A stretch of DNA of 64,000 bases, from the NCBI RefSeq assembly GCF_019312585.1, contig NZ_JAHWDP010000001.1, forward strand, positions 682,001-746,000, in the 5' to 3' direction. Below the pieces are notes generated by a model. That model was not told the DNA's origin. It saw only the letters and a program-made list of their open reading frames with translations, and searched no databases. Positions 59,713 to 64,000 of this stretch are shown here, piece after piece (position 1 is the stretch's first letter; each line of letters starts with the position of its first letter). This DNA comes from Halomarinibacterium sedimenti (GTDB lineage: Bacteria; Bacteroidota; Bacteroidia; Flavobacteriales; Flavobacteriaceae). The position numbers were made by a program, and so were the translations under genes.

Positions 59713-61095
59713 TTATTTCTTGAAAACATGTTTACTAATTTGCATGTCATTGTCTAAAGATAGAATGACAAAATACAATCCAGTAGAAAGCGAAGTTAAA
59801 TCTATTTCAGTTCTTGAAAAGGCATCCTTTTCGAACAATAGGCCTCCTGTACTAGAATAAATTGATAGTTTAAATGCTCCCAGATTGGTTTTAATAGTTG
59901 CAGTATTAATTACAGGATTGGGAAAGATAGAAATAGTGGGTGTTGTACTTTCTTCATAAATAGTTAATCCCTCTTCAATAATTTTTATGGAGCCATCGGG
60001 TTCAAAGGGGTTAGACCATTTTTCATTGGTATACAAGTCTGAGCCTCCCAACGTTTTTAAAAAAGCCACAAGGTCGTGTTTCTCACCTTCCGTAAGATTC
60101 AACTGTTGTGGTTCGCCGTTAGGATCTCTTAACCTTGTATCCAAATTGGTGTTTTCAGGGTTATTAGGAATGTGATTATAATGATTTATAACCTCTAAAA
60201 GGGTGGCAAAACTACCATCGTGCATAAATGGTCCATTTAATGTTCCGTCTGGTTTTGCCAAATCCCGAAGTGAAGGTGCTCTTATATTGGTAATATCAAT
60301 TTCACCTGGCATTCCTGCCACGGTAATCACTCCATTATTAAATGAATTAATATGTAATGCAAAGCCCGAAGGAATGTGACAGTCTGCGCAACCTACATTC
60401 AGAAATAAGTCTTTACCCCTATTTTCCTGCGGCGTAAAGTTAGGAAATGGCTCATTTGCATAGTTCACTTGTAACAATCCTTCATCAAATCTAGAATCGA
60501 ATGACTGGATGCTTCTAATAAATTGAGCAAGGGCTAATTGCATTCGGTTTTCGGTTATTTGAGAATCGCCATAGGCAAACTCGAATAGCGTGTTGTAATA
60601 GTCGACACTTTGGAGGTAGTTAATTAAATCATCGAACGTAGGATTGCCAATTGTGCCACTAAATCCCATTTCAATATGGTCTCTTATAGGCTGGGTGGTT
60701 TGTTCTTCAAGTGTTTCGGCTCGTTCATCCCAAAAAAAACTATTTTCATTAGAAAATCGAGCATTCACAAGGCGCATAGAGTGTCTACCTGTAAGTCCAT
60801 TGACTCCTTGACTCTGAACATTTGGGTCTCCAAATGCATGTTCTTGAATATGGCAACTAGCGCAGGCGATGGAGCCATTACTTGATAGCTTTTTATCATA
60901 AAAAAGCACACGTCCCAGCGTTGCCGTCTTATTATTAATAGGGTTATTTCCACTATTATCTTGAAATACGTATTCTGGAATGTCCTGATTAGCATAATTA
61001 AACAGATGGTTCAGGTCTATGGTTGCACTAATAAAAATCAATCCAAAAGCTAGTAAAATTGACAGCTTTAAAAATCTATTTTTTGAAACGGACAT
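59713..61095 (-). CDS. Di-haem cytochrome c peroxidase with T9SS sorting domain
   Basis: A 460-residue exported di-haem protein of the CcpA/MauG family, which reduces hydrogen peroxide in the periplasm or oxidises protein targets. An N-terminal signal/anchor segment is followed by two haem c motifs, CASCH (in SIACASCHIQEHAF) and CADCH (in VGCADCHIPSGF). GFSGTIGN and APSLRDLAKPDGTLNGPFMH are family motifs. Unusually, the C-terminal 75 residues (ISIFPNPVINTATIKTNLGA to ISKHVFKK) are a T9SS type A sorting domain, so the enzyme should be exported to the surface. The start is the ATG at 61095. Confidence 0.9.
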   Translation of the reverse strand: MSVSKNRFLKLSILLAFGLIFISATIDLNHLFNYANQDIPEYVFQDNSGNNPINNKTATLGRVLFYDKKLSSNGSIACASCHIQEHAFGDPNVQSQGVNGLTGRHSMRLVNARFSNENSFFWDERAETLEEQTTQPIRDHIEMGFSGTIGNPTFDDLINYLQSVDYYNTLFEFAYGDSQITENRMQLALAQFIRSIQSFDSRFDEGLLQVNYANEPFPNFTPQENRGKDLFLNVGCADCHIPSGFALHINSFNNGVITVAGMPGEIDITNIRAPSLRDLAKPDGTLNGPFMHDGSFATLLEVINHYNHIPNNPENTNLDTRLRDPNGEPQQLNLTEGEKHDLVAFLKTLGGSDLYTNEKWSNPFEPDGSIKIIEEGLTIYEESTTPTISIFPNPVINTATIKTNLGAFKLSIYSSTGGLLFEKDAFSRTEIDLTSLSTGLYFVILSLDNDMQISKHVFKK

Positions 61096-61227
61096 AAAAT
61101 TTCCTTTGTTTTAAATCAAGGAACAAGATAATGAATTTAAAAACTCTTAGAGCTAAGCAATCGCTTTGACCGAGAATGAAAGATCGCACTTTTGATGAAA
61201 ATGCAAGTGTCACGCAGTGTAAGAATG

Positions 61228-63219
61228 CTATTTTGTGTGATTCTTAAAAAATTGATTGGATTTCTCAAGCATTTCTTTGAAATCATCTATATCTGTAAAG
61301 GAGTGGTCGGCAGAGTTCCAAATTCTAAACTCAAGATTCTTATTATGCTTTTTAATCTTTTCAATCATGTTTTCAGCCTGATCTACAGGAACTGTTTTAT
61401 CTTTTCCACCGTGCATAATTAGCAGGGGACTATTTATATCATTTGCATAACTTATTGGGGATATTTTTTTTAAATACGAAGATTCATTAGACCCTAGAGC
61501 AGTATTCCAAAATTCATAAGAATAATAGTTATCATCATCCTTTTGCTTTTTCATCCATGCCTTAATATCTGTTGGGGCCGCGATAGAAATTCCTGCATTA
61601 AATAATTCGGCATATTTAACCAAACAAAAATAAGTTGCATAGCCTCCATAACTATGTCCAAACATAAAAACATTTTCTTTGTCTAATGGAAACTTTTCTA
61701 AAACGAACTGGGTAGCATCGGCAATATCATTTACCATAACTTCATCAAGACTACTAACCCCAGCTAATACATGGGATTTACCAAAACCCGTCGAGCCTCT
61801 ATAATTAATGCGTAAGGTGGCGTAGCCTCTCGATGTAAAATACTGGGAGAAATCGTCTAAACGCCAATAATCTCTCGCCCATGGCCCGCCATGGGGCAAC
61901 ACAACTAGTGGTATTTTTTCGTTTTCTTTTATGTTAACAGGCAGATTAAAATAACAAGGAATATTATAATTATCTCTTGTCTTAGCTATTACCACTTTTG
62001 ATTTTGAAAGAGCATACTCATTTAATTCCTCATTAAAATGAAACATTACGGCATAAGAATTTTCTTGAACATCAAATACTCCAATGTTTCCGGTTGAAGA
62101 ATCATTCCATTGATGAATTAATAATCTATTACCTGAAACATCTAAATCGATAATTTCATTAAAAAATTGGGGGAATTGGCTGTTAAGCTTGGCTACTTTT
62201 TCTGAAAAACTAGAAGACAACCATTTATATTTTGGAGTGAGACAGGTGTATTTAAAGCCCGCAATTTCAGCATTATTATAATCGAAAATGAATTTAATTC
62301 CTTCACCGTCTAAATCCTTTACATCACAATTAACATCAGCAACAAAAGTTTCTATAACTTCTTCTTTTTCAATATCATAACTAAACATCTCTCTTTTATC
62401 AGAAAAAATATTCGACGTTATGTATATTATATTTGGGTTATATCCAAAACCTTCAAAAGTTAAATATTGTTTTAAATGGGTTCTTGGGTCTATAGTAAAA
62501 GAATACTGGTTCCCACCAATTTTAATAATGCAGGGCTTCAATGTTTTGGTTTCTGGGTCATATTTATAATAATAGCTCATGCCCTTGTCCGATATTTTAA
62601 CTGCCATTCTAATATTTCCAAAAGCATCCGTAATCCAATGATTTACTTTATGAGTGTCTGCATTCATTATAACATACTCTTCTCCAGTGTAAATATTAAT
62701 CTCCTTGATCGCGGCATGAAGATTACTGTCATAAGTTTGTACTAAGATTTGATGGCTTTTGTTGTGTAAAAGGCTGATTATTGAATTATAACGGAGATTT
62801 GCCTGCCAGTTCCAATAGGTTGATTTCTTTTTATAATTTATTCTACTTACTATTTCAACTAAATTTTTTCCATCAATATCAACCGCTTTAATTGCTCCTT
62901 TCGATTCATAAATAATACGTTCATTGGTAAGCCAATATACAGCGTCAATTCCAAAAAAATCTAACGGTATTCTATGGACTAATTCGTATTTATCTATATC
63001 AATAATATTAATGGTTGTAGAACGATTAAATAAATAGCTATCCTCATTCTTATCTATAACTTCTATATAATATTTTCCATTAGGCGAAATAGTAAAATGA
63101 CTTCGATTATTTTGTTTAAACATTACGTCCAATGGTATTAACTTTTGGATGGAATCCTGAGAAAAACAATACAGACAAGAACTAAATAATAAAAATATTG
63201 CTAAAGGAAATCGTACCAT
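61228..63219 (-). CDS. S9 family prolyl oligopeptidase-like peptidase
   Basis: A 663-residue exported serine peptidase. A signal peptide (MVRFPLAIFLLFSSCLYCFS) precedes an N-terminal beta-propeller (about residues 35-400) and a C-terminal alpha/beta hydrolase domain. The catalytic serine lies in MFGHSYGGYATYF; the aspartate is in MHGGKDKTVPVDQA and the histidine in NSADHSFTDIDD. LPHGGPWARDYWRLDDFSQY and NYRGSTGFGKSH are DPP4/AAP-type motifs. It is probably a periplasmic or surface peptidase of the acylaminoacyl/dipeptidyl peptidase group. The 132-bp gap to the peroxidase gene shows nothing notable. Confidence 0.93.
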   Translation of the reverse strand: MVRFPLAIFLLFSSCLYCFSQDSIQKLIPLDVMFKQNNRSHFTISPNGKYYIEVIDKNEDSYLFNRSTTINIIDIDKYELVHRIPLDFFGIDAVYWLTNERIIYESKGAIKAVDIDGKNLVEIVSRINYKKKSTYWNWQANLRYNSIISLLHNKSHQILVQTYDSNLHAAIKEINIYTGEEYVIMNADTHKVNHWITDAFGNIRMAVKISDKGMSYYYKYDPETKTLKPCIIKIGGNQYSFTIDPRTHLKQYLTFEGFGYNPNIIYITSNIFSDKREMFSYDIEKEEVIETFVADVNCDVKDLDGEGIKFIFDYNNAEIAGFKYTCLTPKYKWLSSSFSEKVAKLNSQFPQFFNEIIDLDVSGNRLLIHQWNDSSTGNIGVFDVQENSYAVMFHFNEELNEYALSKSKVVIAKTRDNYNIPCYFNLPVNIKENEKIPLVVLPHGGPWARDYWRLDDFSQYFTSRGYATLRINYRGSTGFGKSHVLAGVSSLDEVMVNDIADATQFVLEKFPLDKENVFMFGHSYGGYATYFCLVKYAELFNAGISIAAPTDIKAWMKKQKDDDNYYSYEFWNTALGSNESSYLKKISPISYANDINSPLLIMHGGKDKTVPVDQAENMIEKIKKHNKNLEFRIWNSADHSFTDIDDFKEMLEKSNQFFKNHTK

Positions 63220-63328
63220 TTTTAAATTAAAATATTGTATTGATAAATATAAATATCTACAATAAGTTGAATTAATTTAAAAGTATTAATTTTTCAGAAT
63301 AATTTATAGTAATTATTTTAAACATTTT

Positions 63329-63400
63329 GGCCTCGTAGTTCAATGGATAGAATAGAAGTTTCCTAAACTTTAGATCCAAGTTCGATTCTTGGCGAGGCTA
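63329..63400 (+). tRNA. tRNA-Arg (anticodon CCT)
   Basis: A 72-nt cloverleaf: acceptor GGCCTCG/CGAGGCT with a G-U closing pair, positions 8-9 TA, D-arm GTTC...GAAT, anticodon stem GAAGT/ACTTT with loop TTCCTAA and anticodon CCT at 63362-63364, T-arm CCAAG-TTCGATT-CTTGG, discriminator A at 63400. CCA is not encoded. Its last 17 bases plus one are duplicated 56 bp downstream. Confidence 0.93.
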
Positions 63401-63457
63401 CGAGACAAGATGAGAAGTTTACCCTGAGCTTGTCGAAGGGATTCTTGGCGAGGCTAC
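63384..63457. repeat. Duplicated tRNA-Arg 3' end around a REP-like palindrome
   Basis: GATTCTTGGCGAGGCTAC occurs at 63384-63401 (end of the tRNA) and again at 63440-63457. Between them lie about 20 bp and the imperfect palindrome CCCTGAGCTTGTCGAAGGG (63422-63440). Direct duplication of a tRNA 3' end is the usual trace of site-specific integration, but the insert is only 38 bp long. Confidence 0.7.
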
Positions 63458-63460
63458 TTA

Positions 63461-64000
63461 TTAATATTTCCCTTTCAAATTCTCTAGCATAATCTTGGTC
63501 ATATCCTCCAAAGAAAATTGGTGCTCCCAACCCCAATCTTCTCTAGCTTCGCTATCATCTATACTCTGTGGCCATGAATCTGCAATGGCTTGTCGAAAAT
63601 CTGGTTCGTAAGAAATAGTAAAATCTGGAATGTGTTTTTTTATACTTTCGGTTATTTCTTCAGGATTAAAACTAAAAGCAGAAAGGTTATAAGCGCTTCG
63701 CGTTTTTATTTTTTTGGCTGGAGTTTCCATAATATTGATAGTGGCATTAATTGCATCATCCATAAACATCATGGGTAGCGTAGTTTCAGCATTCAAAAAA
63801 CAAATATATTTTTTATGTTTTAAGGCCTTATGGTAGATGTCTACTGCATAATCTGTAGTGCCACCGCCAGGCATAGTTTTATAGCTAATTAATCCTGGAT
63901 AGCGTACACTGCGCACATCTACTCCATATTTATTATAGTAATACTCACACCAACGTTCTCCCGTTTGTTTGCTAATACCGTATACGGTGCTAGGCTCCAT
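63461..64000 (-). CDS. NAD-dependent epimerase/dehydratase, threonine 3-dehydrogenase type (5' end outside window)
   Basis: The C-terminal 179 residues of an SDR-type enzyme that oxidises L-threonine to 2-amino-3-ketobutyrate. The first residues (MEPSTVYGISKQTGERWCEY) are internal: in the family the YxxxK motif (YGISK) is preceded by about 130 residues, so the true start lies beyond the window edge. VRYPGLISYKTMPGGGTTDY and FLNAETTLPMMFMDDAINAT are typical of the Bacteroidota threonine-dehydrogenase branch. It ends 4 bp from the duplicated tRNA-Arg end. Confidence 0.85.
   Translation of the reverse strand: MEPSTVYGISKQTGERWCEYYYNKYGVDVRSVRYPGLISYKTMPGGGTTDYAVDIYHKALKHKKYICFLNAETTLPMMFMDDAINATINIMETPAKKIKTRSAYNLSAFSFNPEEITESIKKHIPDFTISYEPDFRQAIADSWPQSIDDSEAREDWGWEHQFSLEDMTKIMLENLKGKY

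Overview
The window is AT-rich chromosomal DNA from a member of the Bacteroidota, almost certainly a marine-type Flavobacteriaceae. Supporting signs are the Bacteroidota promoter signature (TAnnTTTG at -7, sometimes with TTTG about 18-21 bp upstream), absence of obvious Shine-Dalgarno sequences, carboxypeptidase-regulatory-like TonB-dependent receptors, a DUF5689 lipoprotein, type IX secretion (T9SS) C-terminal sorting domains, and family members typical of flavobacteria (eukaryote-like IleRS, DksA-like protein with a degenerate zinc finger, HmgA/HppD/KynA cluster, PA0069-type radical SAM). The organism name cannot be fixed from the sequence.

Layout. 1-2903: 3' end of ileS, a DksA/TraR-like gene, a secreted protein and lspA. 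2900-6506 (minus): a PAS histidine kinase, then a rimK / aspartoacylase-like / 5-formyl-THF cyclo-ligase operon. 6617-16236: uvrC, a patatin-type outer-membrane phospholipase, and an aromatic amino acid catabolism group (hmgA, hppD, kynA) with a DUF3108 protein and an M23 lipoprotein. 16412-25001: two TonB-dependent receptors, the second in a locus with a DUF5689 surface lipoprotein and a divergent secreted EEP-family nuclease/phosphatase. 25110-29007: TolB-like, NTF2-like, amidohydrolase and DUF1275 genes.

29008-33250 is the accessory part of the window. It starts with a long gene-free stretch holding an array of CTAAT boxes spaced at multiples of about 21.4 bp (two helical turns). Single unrelated genes follow (a T9SS-secreted propeller protein, a DUF1801 protein, an NmrA-like reductase, a DUF6090 membrane protein). 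They are separated by attC-like imperfect palindromes that begin with GCCAAC/GCTAAC and end with GTTGGC/GTTAGC, and at the right end by a 104-bp direct repeat carrying a promoter. This looks like a gene-cassette array without a recognisable integrase in the window, and it is the most interesting feature here.

33250-47952 returns to ordinary genes: an AcpK-like orphan acyl carrier protein, amidohydrolase, CBS protein, M28 membrane peptidase, sortilin-like protein, HemJ, NtrY-like kinase, enoyl-CoA hydratase, radical SAM protein, PlsC and bacilliredoxin. 48852-57982 is a metal-acquisition region. A DtxR/MntR-type regulator, with a perfect 18-bp palindromic operator at its promoter, leads an operon encoding an outer-membrane barrel and a complete metal ABC importer whose two permeases both carry C-terminal winged-helix-like tails. 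Facing it is feoA-feoB-(52-aa Cys-rich membrane protein), with a diverged copy of the same operator at the feoA promoter. The window ends with rseP, tRNA-Asn, a T9SS-sorted di-haem peroxidase, an S9 peptidase, a tRNA-Arg whose 3' end is duplicated around a REP-like palindrome, and a 5'-truncated threonine-dehydrogenase-type epimerase.
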